The position numbers were made by a program, and so were the translations under genes. Below are positions 51,960 through 62,222 of a DNA stretch of 64,000 bases, one piece after another (the stretch's first letter is position 1; the number at the start of each line of letters is the position of its first letter). Where the stretch lies: positions 62,001 to 126,000 of the forward strand of contig NZ_JOIR01000022.1 of the NCBI RefSeq assembly GCF_000720115.1, read 5' to 3'. The notes below the pieces were generated by a model, which saw only the letters and a program-made list of their open reading frames with translations, was not told the DNA's origin and searched no databases. This stretch comes from Streptomyces sp. NRRL F-2580 (lineage in GTDB: Bacteria; Actinomycetota; Actinomycetes; Streptomycetales; Streptomycetaceae).

Positions 51960-52300
51960 AGGCCGCACCCTTCCGAGTGCGTTCTCGGGACTGCGGTAGG
52001 GGCAGCGCCCGACGCCCTCGGCGAGCATCCGGCGGGCTTCCTCACGGCCGAGGGGCTTGCCACCGCTCGTCGCCCAGTCCCCGGCGCGGACGCGAAGCGC
52101 CTTCGGCCCGGACCCGGTCCGCATGGATTCGAGCTTCCAGTCCGGCGGTGGGGGCGGGAGCCGGCGGGCCGCCTCGGCGGCCAGGTTTGCTTCCAGCTCG
52201 CTGATCGCCCGATCGGCCAGCTTCTGCTGCCAGCCCAGCCACGCCCGTACAGCCCGCCAGCCGGGCCTCCAGCTCGCTAGGGAGCCGTCTTCCTCGGGCC
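51960..52300 (-). pseudogene. DUF6233 gene remnant
   Basis: The minus strand reads VRAWLGWQQKLADRAISELE, ANLAAEAARRLPPPPPDWKL and REEARRMLAEGVGRCPYRSP, the conserved blocks of Streptomyces DUF6233 proteins. The start is out of frame or replaced and the ending is altered. Bases 51718-51959 hold no supported gene. Confidence 0.6.
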
Positions 52301-52332
52301 TCTCTTGAAGGTGGTCTCGTGTGGGGCGGGAG

Positions 52333-52710
52333 TCATCCCGTGAGGGCAAGGTTGTGCAGTCCGGCGATGCCGAGCATCGCGGCATGAACGCCGTCGCCCT
52401 TCAGACGGCAGTCGCGAAGGATCTTCCAGGTCTTCATCCGCGCGAAGACGTGCTCGACGCGGGCCGGACCTTGCGGTGGGATGTGTTGTACTCCTCCTTC
52501 CATGCAGGCAGTTCGGTCTGACCGCGTTCGCGACGGTGCGGGATGACCAGGCCGGTGCCCCGGACCCATGACCACGCGTCAGCCGTCGTCGTCCGCGGTC
52601 CGGACCTTGCATCGGCCAGACGGCGCAGCAACCCCAGCGCGCGCACCGAGACGTCTGGCTCCTTCCTGGCTCTTCACCAAGTCCACGGAGACGACGCACG
52701 GCTGCTCCGC
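52333..52710 (-). pseudogene. IS5-family transposase, C-terminal fragment with frame changes
   Basis: VDLVKSQEGARRLGA, GLVIPHRRERGQTELPAWKE and RVEHVFARMKTWKILRDCRL followed by KGDGVHAAMLGIAGLHNLAL are the C-terminal part of an IS5-type DDE transposase including the catalytic E in RVEH. The pieces lie in at least two frames. The N-terminal half is missing. It differs from the IS5 fragment at 30.5 kb. Confidence 0.75.
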
Positions 52711-53421
52711 GACCGCACGCTGTGGAACTGCCGGGGTCGACAACCCGCGCTCTTCATCTCGCAGTCGTCCAGCCTGAACCACTCGACAGGCCGCGTAGGT
52801 GCTTCCCCGCGCACGTGCGGCAGATGCCCTGCCCCTTCCGCCACGGCGTTCGGGCAGGGAGCACAGTCATTCCCGGCCGGACAGATGGCACGGTGCGCCT
52901 TCCCGCATCCCAGCCAGGCGGTCTCCCCCAGCGTGGCACCCAACTCACCCGATCCGGAACGAAACGCGGCGTACGCCTCTTCGGAACGGGGGTGCAGCAC
53001 CGAACCCTCTCGATCGTGAGCGTGCGGGCATTCCGGTGGCAGGGGCGGGGTACGACAACCCGGGGCGGCCTGCGGGTCGCGGCCCGACTGCTGGGCGGGG
53101 CGCGCGCACTGACGACTCCTCACGGGTCGTGACGGAGGGAATTCGACAGGTAGTAATTAGGTGAATTCCTGACTGAATTCCCGTCAATAAGCCTCCGCAT
53201 AGTATCTCGATTTGATAACAACCCGTCCCGAATGGCCTGGACCATTGCCGCGCGACGCGCGTAACTCACCTTGTTTTATTGCTAATTGACTGTTCGTCAA
53301 ATCAGGTGAACAGGTAACGGAATGATTTCTCGAAGCACGCTCCCGTTTGTCCGAATTCTCCGCGGCATTCGTCTGGCAGGCTTCCGCGCACCCAGTCTTT
53401 CGACAATGATTTGAGGTGCCC
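52711..53421. other. Region between transposase debris and the metzincin gene
   Basis: From 52711 to about 53110 a minus-strand open frame contains GELGATLGETAWLGCGKAHR and GEAPTRPVEWFRLDDCEMKS; it looks coding but no family or start is clear. From about 53130 the DNA becomes AT-richer, with a GGAATTC...GAATTCC dyad and TTGACTGTTCGTCAA at 53286-53300. This is probably the promoter of the protease gene. Confidence 0.4.
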
Positions 53422-55482
53422 ATGACAGGACGACGCAGACGTCGCGCCGCCGCCGACCACCGCCGCAAACCGCGGAGGTTGATACTCATCACCGCCGCCA
53501 CGGCAACGGCGGCGGTGATAGCCGCAGGCATCGCCTACTCCGGACTCGGCGACGGCGCCCAGGCGGTGTCGCCCGTTCAGGCCGCGGAGGCCGCCGCACC
53601 GGCCGCCGCGCCCGCCCGGGACCAGGAGCCCGAGCCGATCGCCGCCGCGCCCGCCAACGAGAACGAGCGCGGCATGATCTACGACGGCCTCCAGGCCGCG
53701 CCGAAGGGCGACCGGTGCGTCGGTGTCTACCGCACCGACACCGGCCTGTGTACCCACGGCCCCGACGCCCCGCCCAAGGGCGTCGACATCACGAAGGACA
53801 TCGCCCCGGCCGTCAAGGAGACCGCTCCGGCGGCGGATCCCTCCCGCCCCGCCGCCGAAGACCCTGCCTCCAAGGAAGGTGGCGGGCGTCCTCAGGACGC
53901 GCCCGCCGCCGACGCCGCGGCGACCAAGGCGAAGGCACCCGAACCGGCCGCCGCCGGCGGTAGCCAGGCCGTCGCCGCGGGCCCCGCGGGCCAGACCGTC
54001 CAGTGCGACGGCGACGGCAGCACCGGCAACCGCGTGCAGGTCGTGTACGTCCACGCCCCCGGCAACGACCGCTACTCCGAGTACGTCGCCTCGTTCCGCA
54101 AGTGGGCGGCCGACGCCGACCTCATCTACTCGGCGAGCGCCCAGGAGACCGGCGGCGTACGCCACATCCGTTACGTCACGGCCGCGGACTGCACCCCCAC
54201 GGTGCTCAACATCGAGCTCCCGGCCTCGGCACTGACCGAGTTCAGCGCGACCAACAACGCGCTCGCCGGCAAGGGCCTCGACCGCCGCGACCGCAAGTAC
54301 ATGATCTTCGCGGACACCCAGGTCTACTGCGGCATCGGCACCTTCGCGGGCGACGAGCGGCCCGGCCAGGCCAACCAGAGCAACTTCGGCCCGTCCTACG
54401 GCCGTACGGACTCCGGCTGCTGGGGCGGCCACACCGCCGCTCACGAGCTCGGGCACAACCTGGGCGCGGTCAACAACAGCGCCCCGAACACCAGCCGTGG
54501 CGCCCACTGCACCGACGAGTACGACGTCATGTGCTACTCGGACACCCCTTACTACCCGCAGATGCGCAACGTCTGCACCAACCAGGCGTCCGAGAACATC
54601 CTGGACTGCAACCACGACGACTACTTCCACACCAGCCCCAAGGCCGGAAGCTACCTGGCCACGCACTGGAACATCGCCGACAACCAGTTCCTGATGCGCA
54701 CGAAGGGCGGTGACGGCACAGACCCGGGCCCGAACCCGAACCCGACGCCGACCAAGAAGCCGACGCCCACGCCGACGAAGAAGCCCGGCGGCGGCCCGGC
54801 CGCGACGGCGGCCCAGATCCAGTCCGACTCCGTCGTGGTGAGCTGGCCCAAGGTCGAGGGTGCCTCCTGGTACCAGGTCCTCCTGAACGGCAAGCACCTG
54901 ACCTGGGTCCAGTCGCAGGCGCTGCGCATCTACAACCTGCAGCCCGACACGTCGTACTCGGTCACCGTCTCCGTCCGCGACAGCTCCGGGCGTGACAGCG
55001 GACCCGGCAAGGCCGCGTCCTTCAAGACGCCGGGAACGGGCGGCGGGGCGACCACCCCGGGCAGCAAGTACACGCTCGGCAACGGCAGCACCGGCATGGC
55101 GGCCGAGGTATGGGGCGGCCGCACCGCCGACGGCACGGTGCTCGTCGGCGGCCGCGCCAACGGGTACGCCCAGCAGCAGTGGTTCTTCGACGACGCCGGC
55201 AACGGCCAGGTCCGCATGCGGTCCGCGGTCTCCGGCAAGTGCCTGCAGCCGGGCGGCACGCCCGCCGCGGGCATGTGGGTCGCGCAGCAGCCCTGCGACA
55301 AGGGCAACGGCGCGCAGGCCTGGAAGCTGGCCTCCCGCGGTGGCGCGGTCACCGTCACCGACGCGAGCGGCGGCTTCGCCCTCACCGTCAGCAACCGCCC
55401 CTACTACGGGAACTGGCTGCTCGACCTCCAGCGTGCGGACGGCCGCGCGGCTCAGGCCTGGACCGTCCAGAAGGCCGGCTGA
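53422..55482 (+). CDS. Secreted metzincin metalloprotease with FN3 and ricin-type lectin domains
   Basis: 686 residues from ATG 53422. A basic N-region and helix (about 20-40) form the signal; an Ala/Pro-rich pro-region follows to about 190. The catalytic motif HELGHNLGAVNN with a later DVMCY Met-turn marks a metzincin with the third zinc ligand altered or further away (no strict HExxHxxGxxH). A PT/K-rich linker (PTPTKKPTPTPTKKPGG), an FN3 domain (VVVSWPKVEGASWYQVLLNG) and a ricin-B-like domain (GKCLQPGG...GNGAQAWKL) complete the protein. It should bind polysaccharide outside the cell and cleave proteins there. Confidence 0.88.
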   Translation: MTGRRRRRAAADHRRKPRRLILITAATATAAVIAAGIAYSGLGDGAQAVSPVQAAEAAAPAAAPARDQEPEPIAAAPANENERGMIYDGLQAAPKGDRCVGVYRTDTGLCTHGPDAPPKGVDITKDIAPAVKETAPAADPSRPAAEDPASKEGGGRPQDAPAADAAATKAKAPEPAAAGGSQAVAAGPAGQTVQCDGDGSTGNRVQVVYVHAPGNDRYSEYVASFRKWAADADLIYSASAQETGGVRHIRYVTAADCTPTVLNIELPASALTEFSATNNALAGKGLDRRDRKYMIFADTQVYCGIGTFAGDERPGQANQSNFGPSYGRTDSGCWGGHTAAHELGHNLGAVNNSAPNTSRGAHCTDEYDVMCYSDTPYYPQMRNVCTNQASENILDCNHDDYFHTSPKAGSYLATHWNIADNQFLMRTKGGDGTDPGPNPNPTPTKKPTPTPTKKPGGGPAATAAQIQSDSVVVSWPKVEGASWYQVLLNGKHLTWVQSQALRIYNLQPDTSYSVTVSVRDSSGRDSGPGKAASFKTPGTGGGATTPGSKYTLGNGSTGMAAEVWGGRTADGTVLVGGRANGYAQQQWFFDDAGNGQVRMRSAVSGKCLQPGGTPAAGMWVAQQPCDKGNGAQAWKLASRGGAVTVTDASGGFALTVSNRPYYGNWLLDLQRADGRAAQAWTVQKAG

Positions 55483-55628
55483 GCCCTGTCGCGACGCGAC
55501 GCCACGGCTCCGCGGGCCCTCGCGGCCCCGCCGCCGTGACGCCCTGACGCCGTGAACCCGCCCCGGCGGACGGCCGCCCCGCGCGGCCGTCCGCCGGTCC
55601 CCCTCATCTCGACCGGAGCACCCCGACG

Positions 55629-56261
55629 ATGCGCATACGAATCGCTTTCTCGGCCGTCCTGACCGCACTCGGCCTCATGTTGCTGACCCCTGTTGCGGCC
55701 CACGCCCACGGAGACACCGTGAAGGTGGTGGTGACCGGGCAGCGGGCGGGCCACGTCACCGCCGACATCACCTGGGAGAACGACGGGGACGCCGTCGACG
55801 AGGCGGTCGCCGCCACCGTGAACGCGGTCAGCGTCGACGGCGCCCGCACCCTGGGCCCCTGGCGCCTGGTGCGCGATCCCGCCGCGGCACCCGCCGGCTG
55901 GACCACGGCCGAGGCCCTGCCGCCGGGTTCCTGGAAGGTCAGCGTCGACGTGGGGTTCCCGTCCCTCGGGCACGGAGACCTCGAAGTCGCCGTACCCGTG
56001 GTGGACCCGGCGCCGGCCACCGGTGCGCCGACCGCCTCCGCCGCGGCTCCGGGCATCCCGTCCGCCGCGCAGCCGTCGGCCGCTTCCCCGTCGGCCGCCG
56101 CCCCGGCCGCGTCCGCGGCGCAGGTGCCGGCCTCCGACTCCGACGCCGAGGGGGACGCCGTCTGGTGGACGACGGCGGGTGTGGCGGCGACCGCCCTGGC
56201 CGGGGCGGCCGTCGGCCTCTTCCTGCGCCGCCGTCGGCGGATCCGCCTCGGGCTGGGCTAG
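55629..56261 (+). CDS. Secreted, C-terminally membrane-anchored protein, unknown function
   Basis: 210 residues from ATG 55629. Sec signal at 1-26 (ending AHA), then a beta-rich domain that begins with a histidine (HGDTVKVVVTGQRAGHVTAD) somewhat like CopC/YcnI-type proteins. An Ala/Pro/Ser linker follows, then a membrane helix (TTAGVAATALAGAAVGLFL) and a basic tail RRRRRIRLG. The copper link is speculative; no methionine motif is present. It lies 146 bp after the protease gene. Confidence 0.75.
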   Translation: MRIRIAFSAVLTALGLMLLTPVAAHAHGDTVKVVVTGQRAGHVTADITWENDGDAVDEAVAATVNAVSVDGARTLGPWRLVRDPAAAPAGWTTAEALPPGSWKVSVDVGFPSLGHGDLEVAVPVVDPAPATGAPTASAAAPGIPSAAQPSAASPSAAAPAASAAQVPASDSDAEGDAVWWTTAGVAATALAGAAVGLFLRRRRRIRLGLG

Positions 56262-56285
56262 CGGAGCCGTCGGCTGGAGTGGCCC

Positions 56286-57173
56286 CTAAGCCGTGGCGTG
56301 CCGGACCTCGGCCGCCACGGCTTCGACGAAACGTTCCAGCCCTTGTGGGTCGAGCCGGAGGAACAGGTTCGGCTCGATGAGTTCCAGCTCCATGACCACC
56401 GGTCGCCCGGTCTCGTCCAGTGCCAGGTCCACTCGGGCGAACAGCAGGTCGCCCGGTGCCGGGACCGCGGCCAGCGCCTGCCGCGCCGTCCGGAGCTCCG
56501 CCTCGGAGGGCCGGTACGGGGTGGCCCCTGGGTGCGGCACCCGGAAGTTGTCCGTCACCCCCGCCTCGGTGAGCACGGACTGCTTGCGGATGGCGTGGCT
56601 GAAGGTGCCGGAGAAGAAGACCAGGGCGCGTTCCCCCTCGTCCACGCGGCGCAGGTAGGGCTGGACCATGGCGGTACGGCCTTGGTCCAGCAGCAGCCGG
56701 GCGTGGGCCATGGCATCCGCCTGGTGGCCGGGTTCGTACCGTGCGGTGTCGCGGGCGCCCGCGGAGACCGTGGGCTTGACCACCACTCCGTGAGGCCCGT
56801 CGAAGTCCTCCTCGGCGCAGGGCCCGCCGGGTTCGACGAAGCGCGTCGGCACCACGGGGACTCCGCGCTCGGCGAGCTCCCGCAGATAGCGTTTGTCGCT
56901 GTTCCAGCGCACCAGCGGCGCCGGGTTCCACAGCCGGGTGACCTCGGCCGTCGCGTCGGCCCAGGCCAGGAACTCCTCGAGCCGTCCCACGTAGTCCCAG
57001 GTCGAGCGGATGACCGCCAGGTCGAAGCCGTCCCACTCCTTCGGGTCGGCGTCCCAGGCCACGGCCTCCGCTGACAGTCCCGCGGCGCGCAGGGCCGCCA
57101 GGACGAGGGGGAGGTCCGGGTCCTCGTCGACGCCGGTCTCGCCCGTCACGATCGCGATCCTTGCAGCACTCAT
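56286..57173 (-). CDS. ATP-grasp family protein (RimK-like)
   Basis: 295 residues from ATG 57173. The N-domain RIAIVTGETGVDEDPDLPLV and DLAVIRSTWDYVGRLEEFLA precedes the ATP-grasp core: WNSDKRYLRELAERGVPVVP, GVVVKPTVSAGARDTARYEP and LFARVDLALDETGRPVVMEL followed by ELIEPNLFLR with metal-binding acids. Such enzymes ligate a carboxylate to an amine or thiol using ATP. The substrate is unknown and no partner is adjacent. Confidence 0.9.
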   Translation of the reverse strand: MSAARIAIVTGETGVDEDPDLPLVLAALRAAGLSAEAVAWDADPKEWDGFDLAVIRSTWDYVGRLEEFLAWADATAEVTRLWNPAPLVRWNSDKRYLRELAERGVPVVPTRFVEPGGPCAEEDFDGPHGVVVKPTVSAGARDTARYEPGHQADAMAHARLLLDQGRTAMVQPYLRRVDEGERALVFFSGTFSHAIRKQSVLTEAGVTDNFRVPHPGATPYRPSEAELRTARQALAAVPAPGDLLFARVDLALDETGRPVVMELELIEPNLFLRLDPQGLERFVEAVAAEVRHATA

Positions 57174-57333
57174 GCGGCTCTCCCCTCGTCACATGCCGAC
57201 GATCACTCTTCCATGCGCCGTCCGTCGGTGGGAGGGAACCCGGCCGGTGGCTGGTGCGTCGTACCGGGCAGCGTCGTGCTCATGGCTGCGGGACGGGAAC
57301 CGGGTCCGAAGGCGGAGGGGCGGGACGGCGTTG

Positions 57334-58386
57334 GTGGAGCAGGTCGACAGTGGTGTGCGCGGCGGTGGCCGGTGGCGCCGGGCGGGCGTCCGGTGGCACG
57401 GCAGCGGTCGATGGCACGGCAGCGGTCGGTGGCGCGGCAGGGACGCGCGGGGCCGCTCGGCCTGGACGCGGGGTCGCGTGACGGCCTGGCTCGCCGTCCT
57501 GGTCGCCGGGCTCCTCGCCTTCCACCGGACCGTGCCCAACGGCGTCGGCCGCCTCGGCAGTCTGCTGGAGGCCTTCCTGCCGTGGCTGGGCCTGGCGGTT
57601 CCGGTTCTGCTCGTAGCGGCCCTGGTGCGCCGCTCGGCCACCGCCCTGTCGGCCCTGCTGCTGCTCGCCGCCGTGTGGGGGGTCCTCTTCGGCGGGTTGC
57701 TGCTGCCCTCCGGCGGCGGCCCCCACGACCTGACGGCGGTGCAGCACAACGTCAGTGACGAGAACCCCGATCCCGCGGGCACCGCGGCGGCACTGCTGCG
57801 GGCCGCGCCGGACCTCGTCGCTCTGGAGGAGCTGACGCCCGCCGCGCTGCCGGTCTACGAATCGGCCCTGGCGGCGGAGTTCCCCCACCACGCGGTCGAG
57901 GGCACGGTCGGGCTCTGGTCGAGGCATCCGCTGACGGAGGTCCGGCGCCTGGACATCAAGCCGGCCGGGATCGGGGAGGGCTGGAGCCGTGGCCTGCGGG
58001 CCGGGGTGCGCACGCCGCGGGGTGATATCGCCGTGTACGTGGCCCACCTGCCCTCGGTGCGGATCCGGCCGAGCGGTTTCAGCTCCGGTCTGCGGGACGA
58101 GAGCGCGGATCTGCTGGGTGCGGCCGTCGCCGCGGAGCGGCTGGACACGGTGATCCTGCTGGGCGACCTCAACGGCACGGTGGACGACCGCGGTCTCGCC
58201 CCGCTCACCTCGCGGCTGCGGGCGCCCCGACGGGGTATCGCCTTCAGCTGGCCCGCGGCCCTCCCGGTGTCCCGGATCGACCAGGTCCTGACCCGTTCGG
58301 CGACGGTGGCCGAGGTCCGGACGCTGCCCGCGACCGGCAGCGACCACCTGCCGGTCGCCGCCCGCGTCACGCTCGGCGGCTCATAG
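57334..58386 (+). CDS. Membrane-anchored endonuclease/exonuclease/phosphatase family protein
   Basis: 350 residues from GTG 57334 (provisional: GGAGGGG is 13 nt upstream). The start is followed by short WHGSGR repeats, then three membrane helices (AWLAVLVAGLLAFHR, FLPWLGLAVPVLLVAALV, ALSALLLLAAVWGVLFGG). The EEP domain (about 135-345) has QHNVSDENP, LVALEELTP, VILLGDLNGT and GSDHLPVAARV with the catalytic D-x-N and SDH motifs. It acts outside the membrane on an unknown phosphodiester. Its last 6 bp overlap the convergent dehydrogenase gene. Confidence 0.85.
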   Translation: MEQVDSGVRGGGRWRRAGVRWHGSGRWHGSGRWRGRDARGRSAWTRGRVTAWLAVLVAGLLAFHRTVPNGVGRLGSLLEAFLPWLGLAVPVLLVAALVRRSATALSALLLLAAVWGVLFGGLLLPSGGGPHDLTAVQHNVSDENPDPAGTAAALLRAAPDLVALEELTPAALPVYESALAAEFPHHAVEGTVGLWSRHPLTEVRRLDIKPAGIGEGWSRGLRAGVRTPRGDIAVYVAHLPSVRIRPSGFSSGLRDESADLLGAAVAAERLDTVILLGDLNGTVDDRGLAPLTSRLRAPRRGIAFSWPAALPVSRIDQVLTRSATVAEVRTLPATGSDHLPVAARVTLGGS

Positions 58387-59358
58387 CCGGATCACGATCT
58401 TTCCGCGGACGTGGCCCTCCCTCAGGTAGCGGATGGCATCGGGAACTTCGGCCAGCGGGTAGCTCCGGTCGACCACGGGGGTCACCGAGCCGGCCTCGAT
58501 GAGCTCGTTGAGCACCTGGAGGTCGCTGTGGTGGTGCTCCATGGCGGCGACGGTGCGCAGACGGTGGCCGACGAAGGGGGACAGCAGGAGCGCGCCGAGC
58601 TGCCGCTCGTTCCCGCCGAGCCACCGGCCGCCCCCTTCGCCGCCGACGATGACGAGGGTCCCGCGCGGGGTGAGGGCGCGGCGGAGCCGGGAGACGGGCC
58701 GGTTGCCGGCGATGTCGAGGATGAGGTCGTAGCGCCGGCTGCCGTCGGCCGGGTCCCGCTGCGCGTAGTCGACGACCTCGTCGGCGCCGATGGAACGGAC
58801 CAGGTCCGCCTTGGCGGCGCTGCAGACTCCGGTGACGTGGGCGGCGCCGAAGGCCTTGGCCAGCTGTACGGCGTACGTGCCGACCCCGCCCGACGCGCCG
58901 AGGACGAGGACGGACTGCCCGGCCTTCATCCGTCCGACGTCGCGCAGGGCCTTGAGCGCGGTACAGGCGGAGACCGGTACGGCGGCGGCCTGTTCGAAGC
59001 CGAGGTTGCGCGGTTTCGGCGCGAGCGCGTCCTCCTTGGCGCAGGCGTACTCGGCGAACGACCCGTCGCAGCTGCCGTACACCTCGTCGCCCGGCCGGAA
59101 GCGGGTGACGTCCGCGCCGACCGCCTCCACCCGCCCCGCGAGGTCCATGCCGCGGATGCGCGCCTTGGGTGCCCGGAGGCCGAAGCCCATGGCGCGCAGT
59201 GCGTACGGCATGCCCGCCATGAGGTGCCAGACGCCCTGGTCCACGCCCGCGGCGTGGACCCGTATGAGCACTTCGCCGCGGCCCGGCGCCGGCCGGTCCG
59301 TCTCCTCCAGCCGCAGCGCCGAGGGCGGTCCGTAGGTGTCCTGGACGATGGCCTTCAT
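58381..59358 (-). CDS. NAD(P)-dependent quinone-oxidoreductase-type dehydrogenase
   Basis: 325 residues. Start ATG 59358 overlaps the stop of the XRE gene by 4 nt (ATGA). Zinc-free MDR pattern: [20 protein letters not shown], the NADPH motif [20 protein letters not shown] and [11 protein letters not shown]. It should reduce quinones or enals in the cytosol. As last gene of a tight three-gene unit its expression is probably set by the XRE regulator just upstream. Confidence 0.92.
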   Translation of the reverse strand: MKAIVQDTYGPPSALRLEETDRPAPGRGEVLIRVHAAGVDQGVWHLMAGMPYALRAMGFGLRAPKARIRGMDLAGRVEAVGADVTRFRPGDEVYGSCDGSFAEYACAKEDALAPKPRNLGFEQAAAVPVSACTALKALRDVGRMKAGQSVLVLGASGGVGTYAVQLAKAFGAAHVTGVCSAAKADLVRSIGADEVVDYAQRDPADGSRRYDLILDIAGNRPVSRLRRALTPRGTLVIVGGEGGGRWLGGNERQLGALLLSPFVGHRLRTVAAMEHHHSDLQVLNELIEAGSVTPVVDRSYPLAEVPDAIRYLREGHVRGKIVIRL

Positions 59359-59591
59359 GAGTCGTCTTCCTCTGCCTCGGTCACGGAGTACTGGAACACT
59401 GCGTCGAGCGGTACGGCGAACACGCGGGCGATCTGGAAGGCGTTCTCCAGGGAGGGCGAGTAGCGGCCCTGCTCGATGGCGATGACGGTCTGCCGGGTCA
59501 CGCCGATGCGGCGGGCGAGCTCGGCCTGCGTCATCTCGCCGTTGGCGAAGCGGAGGGTGCGGATGGTGTTGGTGACCTTCGTGGGCCTCAC
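59355..59591 (-). CDS. Small XRE-family regulator
   Basis: 78 residues from GTG 59591. [40 protein letters not shown] and [20 protein letters not shown] form a compact Cro/C1 helix-turn-helix. It overlaps both neighbours by 4 nt. Small regulators of this kind often sit directly behind a DUF2178-like membrane protein. Candidate sites are the two TGTCAAG repeats upstream of the operon. Confidence 0.9.
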   Translation of the reverse strand: MRPTKVTNTIRTLRFANGEMTQAELARRIGVTRQTVIAIEQGRYSPSLENAFQIARVFAVPLDAVFQYSVTEAEEDDS

Positions 59592-60016
59592 CACGGCTGG
59601 AAGCCGAACCGGTACGCGGCGATCTTCGCCGTGGATCCGAGGAGCGCCGACAGGACGAACGCCAAGTAGATGGCGTTGGCGATCCAGAAGGGGTCCGCCT
59701 CGGCCATGGCCAGCACGAGTCCGGCCACACCGCCGATCACGACGAAGGACTGTCCGATGTACTCGCCGAAGTGGTGGATCTCCCGGTCGCGCTGGTCCTT
59801 GGTGTTCTCCCCCTCGGGCGCGAGCAGCGCCACGGTGGTGTGCAGGGCGATCGACGCGACGATCGCCGCGCCGACGCTCCAGAGCAGTGCGGCGACGTAC
59901 GGCACCTGGGCGAGCGGGCCGTCCCCGGACCGCCCCAGGACCGCGGCCAGGTACGCCCCGTAGGACACGACCGTCACCACGATCATGATCCACGCGCGTT
60001 TCTCCTCGACTGCCAC
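59588..60016 (-). CDS. Small membrane protein, first gene of the XRE operon
   Basis: 142 residues from GTG 60016, 6 nt after GGGGAG. Four membrane helices ([54 protein letters not shown] and [13 protein letters not shown]) with a polar loop containing [20 protein letters not shown]. It resembles DUF2178-type proteins that accompany small XRE regulators and may modulate them. Stop and next start overlap as GTGA. Confidence 0.8.
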   Translation of the reverse strand: MAVEEKRAWIMIVVTVVSYGAYLAAVLGRSGDGPLAQVPYVAALLWSVGAAIVASIALHTTVALLAPEGENTKDQRDREIHHFGEYIGQSFVVIGGVAGLVLAMAEADPFWIANAIYLAFVLSALLGSTAKIAAYRFGFQPW

Positions 60017-60053
60017 GACCGCTCCCCATGTAAAGAAAACCCGACACCTGGAG

Positions 60054-60081
60054 TGTCAAGCAAGCGCAACATGATGTCAAG
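60054..60081. promoter_or_regulatory. TGTCAAG repeats upstream of the XRE operon
   Basis: TGTCAAG occurs at 60054-60060 and 60075-60081, 21 bp apart (two helix turns). GACAC-CTGGA-GTGTC also makes a dyad at 60043-60057. Likely binding sites for the small XRE regulator. Confidence 0.55.
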
Positions 60082-60184
60082 TATTCTGTACACACCCGGG
60101 ACGGCCGGAGACCCGCGGTCCCTTCTCGGTGCGGTGGAGCGGCCCTCGCTATGGCCCGTACGACGGCCCGTACGACGGCCCGTA

Positions 60185-60913
60185 CTACGGCGCTTCGAGG
60201 AGTTCGGGGCCGTTGTTGCGGACGTTGTTGACCGCGGTCGACACCGCGCGGACGTCCAGCCGGCCGCCCGCCGGAGCGGTGAGGAGGGCGCGCAGCTCGT
60301 CCGCGTCCTGGTGGGACGGGTCGAGCCAGGCCTCGTAGTCGGCCGGGGCGAGGGCCAGCGGCATGCGGGGGTGCACGCGGCCGGCCGCGTCGGTGGCCTC
60401 GGTGGTGAGGATGGTGCAGGTCGCCCACCACGCGCCCGCATCGTCGTCGTCGGCGACGGCGGGGTCGCGCCAGAACTCGTACAGCCCGGCCATCGCCATC
60501 ACCTCGCCGTCCTCGGGGCGGATGAAGTACGGCTGCTTGTACGCCTTGGCGGTGCCGGAGGCGGGCACGGGCTCCCACTCGTAGAACCCGTCCGCCGGGA
60601 GCAGGCACCGGCGCTTGGCGAAGGCGCGCCGGTAGGCCGGCTTCTCGTGCACCGTCTCCACGCGCGCGTTGATCATCTTCGCGCCGCCCGTCGCGCTCTT
60701 GGACCACGACGGCACCAGCCCCCACCGCAGGGGGCGCAGCCGGCGTTCCAGCAGCCCGCTCTCGCGGTCGGCACGCTCCAGCACAGCCCACACCGCGTCG
60801 GTGGGGGCGACGTTCCAGCTCGGCTCCAGCAGGTGCCCGGGATCCGGCGGCGCGGTTCCGAAGAGGCCGGACAGGTCCTGGGGGCTGCGGGTGGAGGCGT
60901 AACGGCCGCACAT
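60185..60913 (-). CDS. SRAP domain protein (YedK/HMCES family)
   Basis: 242 residues from ATG 60913. The start MCGRYAS leaves Cys2 as the catalytic residue after methionine removal. [53 protein letters not shown] and [13 protein letters not shown] contain the conserved N, E and the late histidine ([10 protein letters not shown]). These proteins crosslink to abasic sites in single-stranded DNA and protect them. It stands alone, divergent from the ligase gene at 61128. Confidence 0.95.
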   Translation of the reverse strand: MCGRYASTRSPQDLSGLFGTAPPDPGHLLEPSWNVAPTDAVWAVLERADRESGLLERRLRPLRWGLVPSWSKSATGGAKMINARVETVHEKPAYRRAFAKRRCLLPADGFYEWEPVPASGTAKAYKQPYFIRPEDGEVMAMAGLYEFWRDPAVADDDDAGAWWATCTILTTEATDAAGRVHPRMPLALAPADYEAWLDPSHQDADELRALLTAPAGGRLDVRAVSTAVNNVRNNGPELLEAP

Positions 60914-61127
60914 ACCGTCCACCCTGCCACCTGGGCCGGCTTCCCGTCGGGTACACGCCGCGGTACGCAGGGCGGGCGACCGCGGAACACCGGCTTCCGC
61001 GAGGGGCCGGAATCGGGAGCGGCACCGGCTCACCCCAAGTGACGTCCGGTTTGCGGAACGGCCGTGGCGGGCAGACGGACGCACACATCGCTCGCACGCA
61101 TCGGACGACGGCAGGGTACGCACACAG

Positions 61128-62222
61128 ATGATCACTGTCGGGGTCGAGGAAGAGTATCTGCTGGTCCATCCGGAGACGGGTCTGCCGGTCCCCCACGGTG
61201 CCGCGGTACGGCTCGCCGCCGGTCTCGATCCGGTGTCCGCGGGGGACCAGGTGCAGGCCGAGCTCCTCCAAGCCCAGGTCGAGGTCGCCACGCCCGTCTG
61301 CACCGACCTGGGGGAGATCGGCGGACACCTGCTGCGCCTGCGGCACGCCGTCGGCTCCGCCGCCGAGGCCAGCGGCTGCAAGGCGGCGCTGACCGGAACC
61401 GCGCCGGTCAAGGGCATCACGCCGGTTCCCGTCACCCCCGTCAGCCGCTACCTGGCCATGCGCAACCACGCCGCCCGCCTCGTCGACGAGCAGCTGATCA
61501 CGGGCATGCACGTGCATGTCGGAGTCCCGGACCGGGCGCAGGGCGTCGACGTGCTGAACCGGATCCGCGTATGGCTCCCGACGGTGCTGGCGATGTCGGC
61601 GAACTCCCCGCTGTGGGAAGGACACGACACCGGCTTCGCGAGCTGGCGCACCGTCGTCTTCGGACGCTGGCCGGTGAGCGGGCCCACCCCCGTCTTCCGT
61701 GACGACGCCGACTACGACCTGCGTGCGGCCGAACTGGTGGAATCCGGCGTCATCGCGGACATCGGACAGCTGTACTGGCAGGCCAGGCTGTCGGAGAAGT
61801 ATCCGACCGTCGAGATCAGGTGCGCCGACGTGCAGCTGCGGGCCGACGACGCGGTGTTGTTCGCGGGCATCGTGCGGGCGCTGGTCGCCACCGCCCTCCG
61901 GGACGCCGCGCGCGGAGTGCCCGCGCCGCTCTGCGCGCAGGAGATGCTGCAGGCCGCGACCTGGCAGGCCGCCCGGCACGGCGTGGCGGGACCTCTGGTC
62001 GGACCGGACGGCGCCCGCCTGGAGGCCCGCGCGGCCGTGGCCCTGCTCGTACGGCACATCCTGCCCGCGCTGGAGGAGGCCGGGGACGTCCGCGAGGTGA
62101 CCTCCCTCGTGCACCGGCTGCTGAGCGAGGGCGCCGCGGCCGAACGGCAGCGCCAGGCACTGCGCGACGGCGGCCTGCCGGCACTGATCGACCTGATCAC
62201 CACCCAGAGCACCGCTCCCTGA
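61128..62222 (+). CDS. Carboxylate-amine ligase, YbdK type (glutamate-cysteine ligase 2 family)
   Basis: 364 residues from ATG 61128. The GCS2 start [20 protein letters not shown], then [32 protein letters not shown] and [19 protein letters not shown] are standard. Members form gamma-glutamylcysteine weakly or other amide bonds. Complete and close to the usual length (about 370). A small gene and a FUSC permease follow in the same direction. Confidence 0.93.
   Translation: MITVGVEEEYLLVHPETGLPVPHGAAVRLAAGLDPVSAGDQVQAELLQAQVEVATPVCTDLGEIGGHLLRLRHAVGSAAEASGCKAALTGTAPVKGITPVPVTPVSRYLAMRNHAARLVDEQLITGMHVHVGVPDRAQGVDVLNRIRVWLPTVLAMSANSPLWEGHDTGFASWRTVVFGRWPVSGPTPVFRDDADYDLRAAELVESGVIADIGQLYWQARLSEKYPTVEIRCADVQLRADDAVLFAGIVRALVATALRDAARGVPAPLCAQEMLQAATWQAARHGVAGPLVGPDGARLEARAAVALLVRHILPALEEAGDVREVTSLVHRLLSEGAAAERQRQALRDGGLPALIDLITTQSTAP

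Noticed and set aside
53302..55668. 788-residue minus-strand frame
   Set aside because: Antisense of the metzincin gene; composition is typical of GC-rich shadows.
57375..57440. Short tandem repeats (TGGCACGGCAGCGGTCG-like) as a regulatory array
   Set aside because: They encode WHGSGR repeats in the start of the EEP protein and are better explained as coding or N-terminal low complexity.
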